Both the position numbers and the translations under genes were made by a program. From Rhipidocladum racemiflorum (taxonomy: Eukaryota; Streptophyta; Magnoliopsida; Poales; Poaceae), in NCBI GenBank assembly GCA_036346355.1, contig CM070588.1:17345914-17409913 (forward strand): 64,000 bases of DNA, written 5' to 3'. Position 1 is the first letter of the stretch, and every line of letters starts with the position of its first letter. Positions 1 to 10,581 of the stretch are shown here, in pieces. The notes under the pieces are model-generated. The model saw nothing but the letters and a program-made list of their open reading frames with translations. It was not told the origin of the DNA and did not search any database.

Positions 1-293
1 TTGTAGCACTCCTCCGCCGCGGTTTTTCGTCCTCTACGCCGTCATCCGCCGTCTCCTGTCACCGTTGAGTCCAGATCCGAGAAGCCCAGGCCAAGGCGCA
101 CCCGGGAGGCCATCTCACTTCGCCGGAATCGCGTCCGAACGCCGTTCGGGAGGTTGCCATCTTCGTCTCCGTCCATGCCAGCGCCGCCGTGTCGCCATCA
201 ACCTCGCGAGCTCGGATAGCCGTCCGATCAAGATCGAACGCACACGGTGAGCCCACGTTCTCCCCCAAACCCAGGAACCAGATCAGATCTGGA

Positions 294-315
294 CCGTTGG
301 ATCAAGATCCAACGG
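294..315. repeat. Palindrome CCGTTGGATC / GATCCAACGG in LTR X
   Basis: A near-perfect 22-bp inverted repeat with arms CCGTTGGATC and GATCCAACGG. Related palindromes recur in every LTR of this family, for example 6413-6434 and 7021-7041 in B LTR1. A weaker one follows at 365-388. The role is unknown; a hairpin or transcription-factor site is possible. Confidence 0.7.
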
Positions 316-561
316 CCCACGATCATCACGTGCGGTAACAGTGTTAGCGTAGGGTTAGATCTGGACCGTCCGATCTAGATCGAACGGCCCACGATCACCG
401 TGTAGTTTTCCACGTGTTAACCCTGGATCTAATCACGGCCGTTGATTTTCAAATCAACGGACACGATCGCGCCACGTGTCGAGGAGCCGACCGCCGCCGC
501 GCCACGCGGGCGTGCGCGTGGGTCACTGACATGCCGGGCCCGCGTGTCAGCGACAGCACCG

Positions 562-742
562 TGACGTCACCCATGACGTCATCGGTGGGTCCCACCTGTC
601 AGCACCGTGGGCTGAGCCCCGCTGACGTCAGCAATGACGTCACCCGAGTGGTCCCACCTGTCAGCGACACATGGAGCCGTGGACCGGGTCCACGGTGAAC
701 CCGAGCCGAGCGTGGACCGAGTCCATGGACCGGCTGACGTCA
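562..742 (+). promoter_or_regulatory. Cluster of five TGACGTCA motifs in LTR X
   Basis: Exact copies of the palindrome TGACGTCA lie at 562-569, 574-581, 623-630, 635-642 and 735-742. TGACGTCA is the core bound by plant bZIP/TGA factors. Placement in the LTR's GC-rich segment suggests an upstream enhancer. Use as an enhancer is inference. Equivalent sites in other copies are altered at their CTG and CAG edges. Confidence 0.55.
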
Positions 743-1102
743 GCAGACCAATCAGAGGCTGCCACGTGTCCTTGCTGACGCAATAATTAATTTTCGAAAA
801 AGAAAATGATTTATTAATTCGAAATAATGATTTCAGATTTTGTTTCAAACTTCAAACGCTTATAACTTTTGCGTTTCAACTCCGATTTGAGTGATTCAAA
901 TTTCTAAATTTGTATTAAATAGAAATCTACCTAAATATGAATTTTATTTAATTTTTGGACTAAATTTTTTCTCTATAATATTATTTAATTGATTATTTAA
1001 ACTTCAAAATGCTATAACTTTTGCATTTAAACTCCAAATTTGACGATTCCAGTTTCTAAAAATTCATAAAATTATGTTCTCTCTATTTATGGATTTTATT
1101 TG

Positions 1103-1300
1103 GATATTTGGACACTTTTTGCCTATTGTTTATTCGTGTATTGCTATTTGCACGCTTTACGAGTAGACGTTGAAGTGCCGGAAGGGTTAGAAGGAGAAGT
1201 ATTGACTCAGGATCCAACTCAAGACCAAGAACAAGTACTTTTTGAAGGCAAGTTGTGCTTTGACCATGTTGATCCTATTTTGAAACCTATTTTGATTTAA
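1103..1300 (+). CDS. Small LTR reading frame, copy in X (no ATG in frame)
   Basis: This is the X copy of a short frame found at the same place in all the chromovirus LTRs, in the sense direction of the element. The C-terminal half is acidic and recognisable (motifs RVDVEVPEG, LTQDPTQDQEQ, FDHVDP). Relative to the B copies one T is missing in the hydrophobic N-terminal part, so the ATG is out of frame here. No known domain is recognised. It may be only a conserved stretch of LTR without a product. Confidence 0.35.
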   Translation, partial: DIWTLFAYCLFVYCYLHALRVDVEVPEGLEGEVLTQDPTQDQEQVLFEGKLCFDHVDPILKPILI

Positions 1301-2783
1301 CCTACTGCATGCTAGTTCAATTAGAAAATACTTTATTTAAATATGGGAAGGTAGATAAATGCCAATTTGCTGTATGACACCTTGATTACTTAAATATGTG
1401 CCATGACCCCTTGTCACCCTAGTTGTGGATTACTAGTTGGACATTACTAAAATTGCCAACATGGGTTTAGATCGTTGTAGTATCGCTTAGACACCTTTCG
1501 TGCTCATGACATGATTTTGGACAATCAAATGTTAATATTGACTTAATGATATATTGAACCTGTTTGGAAAGGTATCATGTGATGTTGATGGCACGTGGTG
1601 CATGGTAATCAACTGGGGTTTGATAAATAGTTTTTCGACGGGGCATGTCGCAAGAATAATCAGGTGGGCCAGTTGTGGCATTGGGAATGTTGGTTTGGTT
1701 ATTCGGGTAGTCTTGCCCTGGTCACCCTAAGGACTTCACCTTGCAAGCCTTTGAAATGGGTCTAACGTGCAACCACATGTCTGTAATGGGACGGACCTAG
1801 TTGACTAAGTTGCTAATAATGTACCTGTGGGACCTCAGGAGGTCAACTACACCCTTTGTGTAAGTTGTACGGGGGAGCGTACCGGGGCTGAGGCCAGGTA
1901 CCCATCTAACGGTTGATTGGCCTAAACTTCGCCTTAGCTAAGGGAAGGGTTAGTGTGCAATAACCGGGGAGGACCACTTGTATTGTTAGAAGTTTCCGAA
2001 AGACTTTGTTACGGGAACTCGCCTTTGTGGTGTTTGACTGTATCTTGTGGGTAAAGTGCATAACCTCTGCAGAGTGTACAATCTATTCGAATAGCCGTGT
2101 CCGCGGTATTGGACATCGCTCGGGAATTACAGTCAAGGGTTAGATTTTCTCAAAAATAACTTGGACTTGAAGGGTTGGGTTGGATTAATAATGATGTTGA
2201 TGGAAACGTGGATTAGGATGGGAAAAGATGTTTGCTAAACTCCTTGAAAAGTTAATTATACTTTACTTGTTACTACTGCTTTCGAATCTACTTATGATAC
2301 TTGTTAAATGTTGTTTACTGCAAAAATACCTTGAGCCACTCCTTTGTATTAAGCCATGCATGTAGTATATTAGCTGCATTCTGTGCATGACTTGCTGAGT
2401 ACCAAGTACTCACCCTTGCCACAATACAACACTAGTTGAAGAGGAGACTACACAAGCTTTGGAGGAGGAGCTCCAAGAGGAACCGTCTACTTAGGGAGCG
2501 AGCCCAGTCAGTTGCCTGTGGTATACTGGATGGCGCCACGATGTTATCTTAATTTCCGCTGCTACTATTTCTCTCTTAATAAGTTTCGCCCTGCAAGGCG
2601 TATAATTGTAACTTGACCATAAGGTCGAGTAACCAGTTTGACTGTTTAATTAAAGTACTTTATTAGTATCGAGTGGTATGATTGTGATATTTACCGATGT
2701 TAAGACTGTGTGCACTAGCGCGTTCCTGGACTAGTGTTGAATACACAGAGGGTCCGGATTTGCAAATTCGGGGTCCCGACATG

Positions 2784-3449
2784 GCGTCTAGGAAGCTGTG
2801 GCATTATTTCCAAGGAAGGGAGATCACGGTGGTGTCCGCCTATCCCTTGCTTGAAATTCTTCACAATCGTGAAGCGGAGGGCCGCATTGCCAAGTGGGCC
2901 ATGGAGCTGGGCGAGTTTGGTCTCAAGTTCGCTCCCCGCACTGCAATCAAAAGTCAAAGATTGACAGACTTCGTTGTCGAATGGACTCCTGCCGAGTCTG
3001 AAGCTGAAGAAACCCCCGCGCCCTCCCCCTGGATGCTCTACTTCGATGGTTCCTTCAGGCTCGAAGGCGCGGGGGTTGGGGTCCTCCTGGTTTCCCTAAC
3101 CGGGGACCTCCTCAAGTACGTGGTCGTCCTGGACTTCAAGGCCACCAACAACGTTGCCGAGTATGAGGGCTTGCTGGCGGGGCTTCGCGCCGCCGCGACC
3201 ATTGGAATTTGGCGTCTACAAGTCAAGGGCAACTCGCTGCTAGTCGTCAACCAAGCGAGAAAGGAATTCTCCTACTCTGATCTTGTCATGGTGGAGTACT
3301 TGGCGGAGGTCAGAAAGATGGAGCGACATTTCGATGGGCTTGGGTATACTCATATCCCCCACCGCGACAATTACTTGGCGGACGAGCTCGCGCAGCTCGC
3401 CTCAACGAGATCCCCTGTTCTGGTCAGAGTCTTTGAAGAAAGGCTTTCG
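2784..3449 (+). pseudogene. pol: Element A pol: RNase H remnant plus archaeal-type RNase H
   Basis: Residues from ASRKLWHYFQ to about FVVEWTP are the tail of the RT-associated RNase H. From WMLYFDGSF onward comes the second, archaeal-type RNase H known from Tat-lineage elements. Its expected acidic residues are visible at FDGS, AEYEG and DELA. The third, normally in a GDS motif, is GNS here (Asp to Asn), so the enzyme is probably dead. The frame ends at TGA 3450-3452, where a CGA (Arg) codon is likely ancestral, since coding similarity continues in the same frame. RNase H degrades the RNA strand of the RNA-DNA hybrid during reverse transcription. The 5' part of pol is cut away by X. Confidence 0.82.
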
Positions 3450-3452
3450 TGA

Positions 3453-4005
3453 CCATCCATCGCAGCCCCCGCTTCTGGTGGGGACAATGGTGACACTGCT
3501 TCAGCCCTCATTCCGGAAGGGAGAGCAGTACCGGAGGAAACTCCCGGCAAGGCAGAGTACCCGGGCGATCACCCTGTGGTCGCCACACTTGACCGGGAAG
3601 GCACATGGATGGATCCGATCCTGGCCTACCTGCGGGATCAAGTTTGCCCCGACGATGATGCGTCAGCAGAGAAGATAGCGCGAAAGGCCAAGTGATATAC
3701 CCTGGTGGGCGGGGACCTTTACCGCCGTGGTAGAAACGGAGTTCTTCTGAAGTGCATCACTCGGGAAGAGTGGAGCAGTTTGCTCTCTGATATCCATGGA
3801 GGCATGTGCGGGAGCCATATGTCCATTTGAACAATGGTGGGGAAAGCTTTCCACCAACGGTTCTATTGGCCAACCACCCTCCAGGATGCTTGCGAGCTGG
3901 TGAGGAAGTGCGAGGCGTGCCAGTTCCATGCCAAGCAAATCCACCGACTAGCCCAGGCCCTGCAAACCATCCTGCTCTCGTGACCCTTCGCGGTCTGGGG
4001 GCTGG
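3453..4005 (+). pseudogene. pol: Element A pol: linker and integrase zinc-binding domain, interrupted by B
   Basis: It continues in frame with the upstream RNase H. The visible motifs are WMDPILAYLRDQ, then the HHCC-type region around HGGMCGSH and CEACQFHAKQ, then PFAVWG at the B insertion point. Stops inside the frame (the TGA after KAK, the TGA before TMVGKAF and the TGA before PFAVWG) all fit C-to-T change of CGA or TGG codons. The zinc-binding domain helps the integrase multimerise and bind LTR ends. The catalytic core lies on the other side of B at 35928. Confidence 0.8.
4001..4005. repeat. Target site duplication GCTGG, left of B
   Basis: GCTGG precedes the TGTCGGG end of B LTR1 and is repeated at 35928-35932 right after the TGTTACA end of the third B LTR. 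Removing one copy restores the reading frame of A through WGLDILGP. The whole tandem B structure therefore arose from one integration event at this site. Confidence 0.93.
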
Positions 4006-5488
4006 TGTCGGGACGCCGAATTTGCAAATCCGGACCCTCTGTGTATTCAGCACTAGTCCAGGAACACGCTAGTGCACACAGTCTTAACATCGGTAAATAT
4101 CACAATCATACCACTCGATACTAATAAAGTACTTTATTTAAATAGTCAAACTGGTTACTCGACCTTATGGTCAAGTTACAAATGTATGATTTCGCAGGCG
4201 AAACTTATTAAGAGAGAAATAGTAGCAGCGGAAAATCAAGTAACCCGTGGCGCCATCCAAGTATACCACAGTAACAGCCGATCGGGCTCGCTTCCCTAAG
4301 TAGACGGTTCCTCTTGGAGCTCCTCCTCCAAAGCCGGTGTAGTCTCCTCTTCAACTGGTGTTGTATTGTGGCAAGGGTGAGTACTTGGTACTCGGCAAGT
4401 CATGCAGAATGCAAAGCTAATATACTATATGCATGGCTTGGTACAAAGGAATAGCTCAGGGTATATTTGCAGAAACGGATTTAACAAGTATCATAAATAG
4501 ATTCGAAGCGAGAAATAAGTAAAGCATAGATAACTTTTCAAGGAGTTTAAGAAACATCTTTCCCATCCTAATCCACATTTCCATCAACATCATTATTAAT
4601 CCAACCCAACCTTTCAAATCCAAGTTATTTTTGAGAAAATCTAACCCTTGACTGTAATTCCCGAGCGATGTCCAATACCGCGGACACGGCTATTCGAATA
4701 GATTCTACACTCTGCAGAGGTTATGCACTTTACCCACAAGATACAGTCAAACACCACAAAGGCGAGTTCCCGTAACAAAGTCTTTCGGAAACTTCTAACA
4801 ATTCAAGTGGTCCTCCCTGGTTATTGCACACTAACCCTTCCCTTAGCTAAGGCGAAGTTTAGGCCAATCAACCGTTAGATGGGTACCTGGCCTCAGCCCC
4901 GGTACGCTCCCCCGTACAACTTACACAAAGGGTGTAGTTGGCCTCCTGAGGTCCCACAGGTACGTTATTAGCAACTTAGTCAACTAGGTCCGTCCCATTC
5001 TGAGACATGTGGTTGCACGTTAGACCCGATTCAAAGGCTTGCAAGGTTAAGTCCTTAGGGTGACCAGGGCAAGACTACCCGAAGAACCAAATCAACATCC
5101 CCAATGCCACAACCGGCCCACTGATTATTCTTGCCACATGCCCCTGGTCGAAAAACTATTTATCAAACCCCGATTGATTACCATGCACCACGTGCCATCA
5201 ACATCACATGATACCTTTCCAAAACAGGTTCAATATATCATTAAATCAATATTAACATTTGTTTGTCCAAAATCATGTCATGAGCACGTAGCAGGTCTAA
5301 GCAGTTTACTACAACGGTCTAAAACCCATGTTGGCAATTTAATAATGTCCAACTAGTAAACCACAACTAGGGTGACAAGGGTCATGGCACATACTTAAGT
5401 AATCAAGGTGTCATACAAAGAAATTGGTATTTATCTAATTCCCCAAATTTAAATAAAGTATTTTCTAATTGAACTAGCATGCAATAGG

Positions 5489-5716
5489 TTAAATCAAAAT
5501 AGATTTCGAAATAGGATCAACATGGTCAAAGCACAACTTGCCTTCAAAAAGTACTTGTTCTTGGTCTTGAGTTGGATCCTGAGTCAATACTTCTCCTTGA
5601 ATCCTTCCTAAGACTTCAACGTCTACTCGTAAATCGTGCAAATAGCAAATACACGAATAAACAATAGGCAAAAAGTATCCAATCATCCAAATAAAATCCA
5701 TAAACAGAGAGAACAT
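5489..5716 (-). CDS. Small LTR reading frame, 75 codons, B LTR1 copy
   Basis: It starts at an ATG and begins with a hydrophobic stretch (FIWMIGYFLPIVYSCICYL) that could be a signal anchor. An acidic tail follows with LTQDPTQDQEQ and FDHVDP. The middle reads VEVLGRIQG where other copies have VEVPEGFEG, a local difference of the CAG/CTG kind. It is sense to the element. No family is recognised and expression is unknown. Confidence 0.4.
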   Translation of the reverse strand: MFSLFMDFIWMIGYFLPIVYSCICYLHDLRVDVEVLGRIQGEVLTQDPTQDQEQVLFEGKLCFDHVDPISKSILI

Positions 5717-6412
5717 AATTTTATGAATTTTTAGAAACTGGAATCGTCAAATTTGGACTAGGTTAAATAATCAATTAAATAATTTTACAGAGAAAAACTT
5801 TAGTCCAAAAATTAAATAAAATTCATATTTAGGTAGGTCTCACTCAAATCGGAGTTGAAACGCAAAAGTTATAAGCGTTTGAAGTTTGAAACAAAATCTG
5901 AAATCATTATTTCGAATTAATAAATCATTTTCTTTTTTGGAAATTAATTATTGCGTCGGCTACCGACACGTGTCACCTCGATTGGTTGGGCGGCGTCGGT
6001 AGGTCAATGGACTTGGTCCACGCTCGGCTCGGGTCTACCGTGGACTCGGTTCCACGGCTCCACGTGTCACTAACATGTGGGTCCCCCTCGGGTGACGTCA
6101 TTGTCGGCGTCGGCCGGGTCTCACCACTGCGGTGGATAGGTGGGACGCCAGCGGCGTCATGGGTGGCGCCGCGGTGCGATCGGCCCGACACGCGGGCGGC
6201 ATGTCGATGACCACACGTGCGCCGCGTGGCGGCGGTTCGGCTCCCTGGACAAGTGGCACGATCGTGGCCGTTGGTTTGAAATCCACCGGCTAGGATTGGG
6301 TTTGGGCCTCATGTGCTTGGGGCGACGTGGCGATCGTGGCCGTTGGATCTTGATCCAACGGTCGAGATCCAATCTAGCCTGGTGCGATTCTTGCTACGTG
6401 GCGCAACCTAAG

Positions 6413-6434
6413 CCGTTGGATCTAGATCCAACGG
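6413..6434. repeat. Perfect 22-bp palindrome in B LTR1
   Basis: The arms CCGTTGGATCT and AGATCCAACGG make a perfect palindrome. Similar ones at 6340-6360 and 7021-7041 differ only in the central bases. Counterparts exist in LTR2 near 15541-15562 and in LTR3 near 34871-34892. Confidence 0.75.
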
Positions 6435-7453
6435 TTGGGATTAGATCTACGATTTTCAATCGGGAAACTCACCGAGGTGACGTGGCGCGATCTGGGCCTT
6501 TGGATCTTGATCGGACGGTTGGTGGAGCTTCGGGTCGGCGATGGCTTCACGGCGGAGTGCGCTGCCGGGCGCTGAGGACGGTGACCACACGAGCGGCGTT
6601 GGGGCGTGCTCGGCGAGGTGAAAGGTCCTCACCGACGCGGCTTGACCTGGCTGTTCGGAATCGATCAACGGCGGAGAACGGGCGACGGCGGCGGAATCGG
6701 CGTTTAACGCGGCGAACGAATTCCAACTCCAGCGAGCTCAGACGGGCAAGCAGCGGCGGCTCGGGCGAGATGGCTTGGGGCACGCAGTGCGCACGGAAGA
6801 GGGCAACCTCGGGCGATGTCTCACGCATTAAATAACCCCGGGATGCACGCACAAATCGGAACCCTAACGAGACACGGCGGCTACGCGGCGGAGGAATCCG
6901 GCTCGGACTCGGCGGGAACGACGACGGAGAACCGTCCACGTGGCTCGATCGACGGCCAGTCCGCGATCGCACGCGATCCGACCCGGCCGGTTTCGGCTCG
7001 AACCGTCTGGTCCAATCCGACCGTTGGATTCGATCCAACGGTCGGGATCGAGTAGGGTTAGGACTGGGTTTGGTCGAGTCAGTTGGCTCGGGTCGGACTC
7101 GAGTCCGACTCGGGTTCCGACTCGGTCGGATGAACAATACTCGACCCGAGTTGATTTTCCAGCGATTTAATATTTAAAATACTTCCCGGAAATTCATTTA
7201 ATTCATTAAAAATATCAAAAGACTCAGAAAAATTCCAGAAAAATTCTGGAAAATATTTTATGGTATTTGGGACTCAAATAAAATATTTCCAACAAAATTT
7301 TATTTGCAAAATTTAATTCTTTAATTATTTCAAAATGGAATAAATTCAAATAAATTCCAAATAAATCCAAATAAATTCCAGAAAATTCCAAAAATTCACC
7401 AAAGTGCCAAATCACACATGAATTTAAGAAAAGCAAAATTTTGGGGTGTTACA

Positions 7454-7475
7454 AACCTCCCCCCCTTAATAGAAT
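7454..7475 (-). other. Polypurine tract of B internal region 1
   Basis: On the minus strand the sequence just before the LTR's TGTAACACC reads TTAAGGGGGGGAGGTT. A purine run directly 5' to a 3' LTR is the plus-strand primer of reverse transcription. The same tract sits beside LTR2 (16585-16602) and the D LTR (46072-46089). Confidence 0.85.
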
Positions 7476-7498
7476 CTCGTCCCGAGATTCGTGGCTTA

Positions 7499-8134
7499 CT
7501 AAAGGAATAGGTTTGGAAACTCTTTCCTCAAATCCCCTTCGCGTTCCCAAGTTGCTTCACTCTCCGTGTGGTTGCTCCACTGTACTCTACAGAAGCGGGT
7601 CGACTTATTTCTGGTCTCTCGATCCATAGTGTCCAAAATCTTTACGGGATGCTCCTTGTAAGTCAAATCTTCTTGCAACTCAATTGACTCTAGCGGTGTC
7701 TGTTCCTCAGGTACTCGGAGACACTTCTTCAACTGGGACACATGGAATACATCATGTATTCCTGCTAACGATCGCGGGCAACTCCGGTGATAAGCAACTT
7801 CGCCTCTGCGACTCAAAATCTTAAATGGTCCAAAATAACGGGTGCGAAGTTTCCCTTTGGCATGGAACCTCTTAACTCCCCTGAGGCGTAACTCGAGGTA
7901 TACAAAATCTTACGGTTCAAAACTCAAGTCTCGGCGACGTTGTCAAGATAACTCTTCTGCCGTGATTGGGCTATCTTCAACCTTTCCCTAATCACGGCAA
8001 TTTGCTCTTGACTTCTTGAAGAATATCAGCCCGAAGACACGGGCGCCGCGGTCTCATTCCAATTCAATGGCGTCCGACAGCGGTCGACCATACAAAGGCC
8101 TCAAAAGGTGACATCTCAGAAACTAGCTTGGTAA
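7499..8134 (-). pseudogene. pol: B copy 1 pol: integrase C-terminus and chromodomain
   Basis: Reading leftward, the frame holds the end of integrase (HDVFHVSQLKKCL) and then a chromodomain with motifs YKEHPVKILD, RFCRVQWSNH and EATWERE. Chromodomains on integrase are known to steer chromoviruses to heterochromatin carrying methylated histone H3. The stretch upstream (7820-8134) is shattered by small indels relative to copy 2 (16821-17333), many at CAG or CTG. The chromodomain itself is well preserved. Confidence 0.8.
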
Positions 8135-8884
8135 CTATTGTTGTAATCGAACTTCGGCATACGGCAAACTCTTATCCCAAGAGGTAGCATAAGCCAATGC
8201 ACATGCTCTTAACATATCCTCCGTAATCTGGTTGACTCTTTCGATCTGTCCATCCGTCTGTGGATGATAGGGTATCTTGAAGTTTAAACGGGTTCCCATG
8301 GCTTCGTGCAACTTATTCCGAACCTTGAGGTAAATTGGGTACCTCTGTCCGATACAATCCTCTTTGGCACTCCGTGCGCATGCATCGATCCTGATCATGT
8401 ACAACTCTGCTAACCTATCTCCCGAGTAGGTGGTCTTCATGGGGATAAAATGGGCTACTTTGGTCAAACGATCCACTATAACCCATATGGAGTCATAACC
8501 TCCTTGAGTCTTAGGCAAACCGGTAATGAAATCCATTCCGATTTCCTCCCACTTCCACTCGTATTTTCAATACCGTAGTAATCCTGCTGGTCTCTGATGC
8601 ATTGCCTTGACTCTCTGGCATACGTCGCACAATGCAACATGCTCGGCAACTTCACGCTTCATGTTCGGCCACCAGAATCTTTCCTTCAAATCCTGATACA
8701 TTTTGGCGCTTCCAGGATGAATTGAGTACTTGAGTCATGGGCTTCTTCCAAAATCGATTGCTTTAATTCCTTCTTGTTGGGCACACAAATGCGATCCTTC
8801 ATCCATAACGTGCCTTGCTCATCCAACTTGAAGTCCTCTGCCTTGCCTTCCTCCTTGATGGACTTAATCCTGCGGATCTTGTCA
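8135..8884 (-). pseudogene. pol: B copy 1 pol: integrase zinc-binding domain and catalytic core
   Basis: The core shows MDFITGLPKTQGGYDSIWV (first catalytic Asp) and TDGQIERVNQ (the Glu). The second Asp, at SDEGTQF in copy 2, is scrambled around 8340-8390. Upstream fragments give the HHCC region and KNKELKQ-like linker. The product would insert cDNA into host chromatin. At least three frame breaks are visible against copy 2. Confidence 0.78.
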
Positions 8885-9475
8885 TCATCCTTCATCCTTC
8901 CCGGATCGATCCTCTAGGGTAGGCTTCACTTCCAATGCGGCCAAGGATCCGCTAGGTACCACCTCAATCTTCATTCTCTGGAAATCCTCACATAGCTCAT
9001 CCCGACTTGTGGCTAGCAACATGCTCACAAGATGGCTTTTCCGACTCAAGGCATCGGCAACTACGTTGGCCTTCCCGGATGGTAATGGATTCCAACATTG
9101 TAGTCCTTGATCAACTCTAACCATCTCCTTTGCCTCATATTCAGATCCGGTCGGGTGAATATGTACTTAAGGCTCTTATGATCCGTATACACTTCACATC
9201 TGTTCCCGATCGGATGGTGACGCCATATCTTCAAGGCATGCACTACGGCAATAACTCTAGGTCATGCGTCGTATAATTCTCCTCATGCGGCCTCAAGCGC
9301 CTTGATGCATAGCGGCGACCTTTCCATTCTGCATCGACACACATCCAAGTCCTTGGCGCGATGCGTCACAATAAATATCAAAGCTTTGAGTAACATCCGG
9401 TAGAACTAACACCGGTCTTGATGTCAATCGCTTTCGGCTCTGAAATCCTTTCTCACATTCTCGACGTCCATGCAA
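8885..9475 (-). pseudogene. pol: B copy 1 pol: RNase H domain
   Basis: Recognisable motifs are FDIYCDASRQGLGCV, NRCEVYTDHKSLKYIFT and ADALSRKSH, all typical of the Ty3/gypsy RNase H. The conserved acidic residues in CDAS and YTDHKSL are present. The frame is broken three times, near 9060, 9240 and 9300. Confidence 0.78.
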
Positions 9476-9510
9476 ACTTCTTCTCCTTTTTCAGCAATTG
9501 CGTAAGAGGT

Positions 9511-10581
9511 TTACGCAATTGTCGAAAAGCCTTCAATGAAACGGCGGTAGTACCCTGCCATTCCAAGGAAACTCGGATCCGGGTCACGGTCTTGGTTGTT
9601 CCCAATGTAACACGGCTTCCACTTTGCTTGGATCAACGGCGACTCCTTCATGCGGTCATTACATGTCCAAGAAACTCCACCTTGTCCTTCCAAAAATCAC
9701 ACTTGATGAACTTGGCGAAGAGTTGCTGTTCCCTCAGCTTTTCCAAAACTCGCCTCAAGTGTTCGGCATGTTCATCCTCTGTCTTAGAGTAGATTAGGAT
9801 ATCATCTATGAACACGACAACAAACTTGTCCAAATATTCCATGAACACCTTATTCATCATATTCATGAAATATCTTTGGCGCATTCGTCGATCCAAAAGA
9901 CATAATCAGAAACTCGTAATGTCCATATCTTGACGAGAATGCGATCTTCGGATATCTTACGATCGGATCTTCAATCGATGGTATCCCGATCTCGAGATCA
10001 ATCTTGGAGAAAACTCCGGCTCCTCTCGGTGATCGAACAAATCATCAATCCTGGGTAGCGGATACTTATTCTTCACGGTGACTTCATTGAGTGCACGGTA
10101 GTCGATGCACATCCCGATACTCCCGCCCTTCTTCTTGACAAACAAAACCGTGCTCCCCACGGCGACGAACTCGGTCCGATAAATCCTTTCTCCATTAACT
10201 CCTCGGTGGACATCCGATAAGGTCTCTTTGCTATCGGCGCTGCAGTACAAGCTCTATCACAAACTCTATGTCCCCGTCTCGCGGCATACCGTAGATCTTC
10301 GGAAAAACATCCGGGTACTCATTCACTACTGAGACATCCTCTATGCCGATTGCCTTGGTGCCGTTAACCATCAATCTGTCCTTCTCTAACGGCAGTAGCT
10401 TGAAATTCCACTTTCTTTCCACACGGGCTCTCAATCGAGATAGTCCTTCGTCCACAATCCAATACGGCCTTGAGCTTGGATAACCACCCATTCCCAAAAT
10501 AACGCCTAAGGTGCCGGTCTCCAAAATTATAAGGTTCGCTAGGAACTCTATTCCATCTATTAGTATTCTCACCCGGAACAT
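9511..10581 (-). pseudogene. pol: B copy 1 pol: reverse transcriptase
   Basis: From high to low coordinates it encodes the protease-RT linker (LIILETGTLG), the RT fingers (MCIDYRALNEVTVKNKYPLPRID) and the catalytic FIDDILIYSKT motif. The RT thumb follows (CDFWKDKVEFLGHVMTA). Frame changes near 10230, 9960 and 9650 separate three open segments. Copy 2 keeps the first two together (19047-19856). Confidence 0.8.

Larger units (their letters stand above)
1..2781 (+). repeat. Element X: chromovirus LTR, 5' part outside the window
   Basis: This is the right-hand 2.8 kb of a roughly 3.5 kb LTR of the same family as the B and D LTRs, in plus orientation. It ends in the family's terminal CCCGACA at 2775-2781. 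Reverse-complemented, it aligns by eye along its length with 4006-7453 and 42448-46071. The left end and any internal region lie outside the window, so a solo LTR and a 3' LTR cannot be told apart. It interrupts element A in its RNase H region. The duplication should be TGGCG (2782-2786), but the partner copy is not visible. It contains a TGACGTCA cluster (562-742), GGATC palindromes (294-315 and 365-388), and a small LTR reading frame near 1100-1300. Confidence 0.85.
2782..4005 (+). mobile_element. Element A (Tat-lineage Ty3/gypsy), left visible segment
   Basis: A piece of pol between X and B, all in one reading frame (codons starting at positions divisible by 3). In order it encodes the end of the retroviral-type RNase H, an archaeal-type RNase H, a linker and the integrase zinc-binding region. 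It breaks at 4005 in the middle of the motif WGLDILGP, which resumes at 35928. The rest of A follows at 35928-41286. Element A therefore spans nearly 38 kb of window because of insertions. Confidence 0.88.
4006..7453 (-). repeat. B LTR1 (outer 3' LTR of the dimer)
   Basis: This 3448-bp LTR is bounded by TGTCGGG and TGTTACA on the plus strand. It adjoins a polypurine tract at 7454-7475, which marks it as a 3' LTR on the minus strand. Compared with LTR2 and LTR3 it is about 40 bp shorter. Many differences fall at CAG/CTG positions. It contains the small LTR frame (5489-5716) and palindromes at 6340-6360, 6413-6434 and 7021-7041. Confidence 0.92.

Noticed and set aside
4072..5356. Short plus-strand ORFs in the B LTRs (for example 5060-5356), repeated at 14226-14450 and 23358-23609
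   Set aside because: They are antisense to the element, lack a domain and change length between copies. They repeat only because the LTR repeats.
6140..7137. ORFs of 196-231 codons in B LTR1, with similar ones in LTR2 and LTR3
   Set aside because: They fall in the GC-rich part of the LTR, are arginine/serine-rich, and are not conserved in frame between LTR copies.
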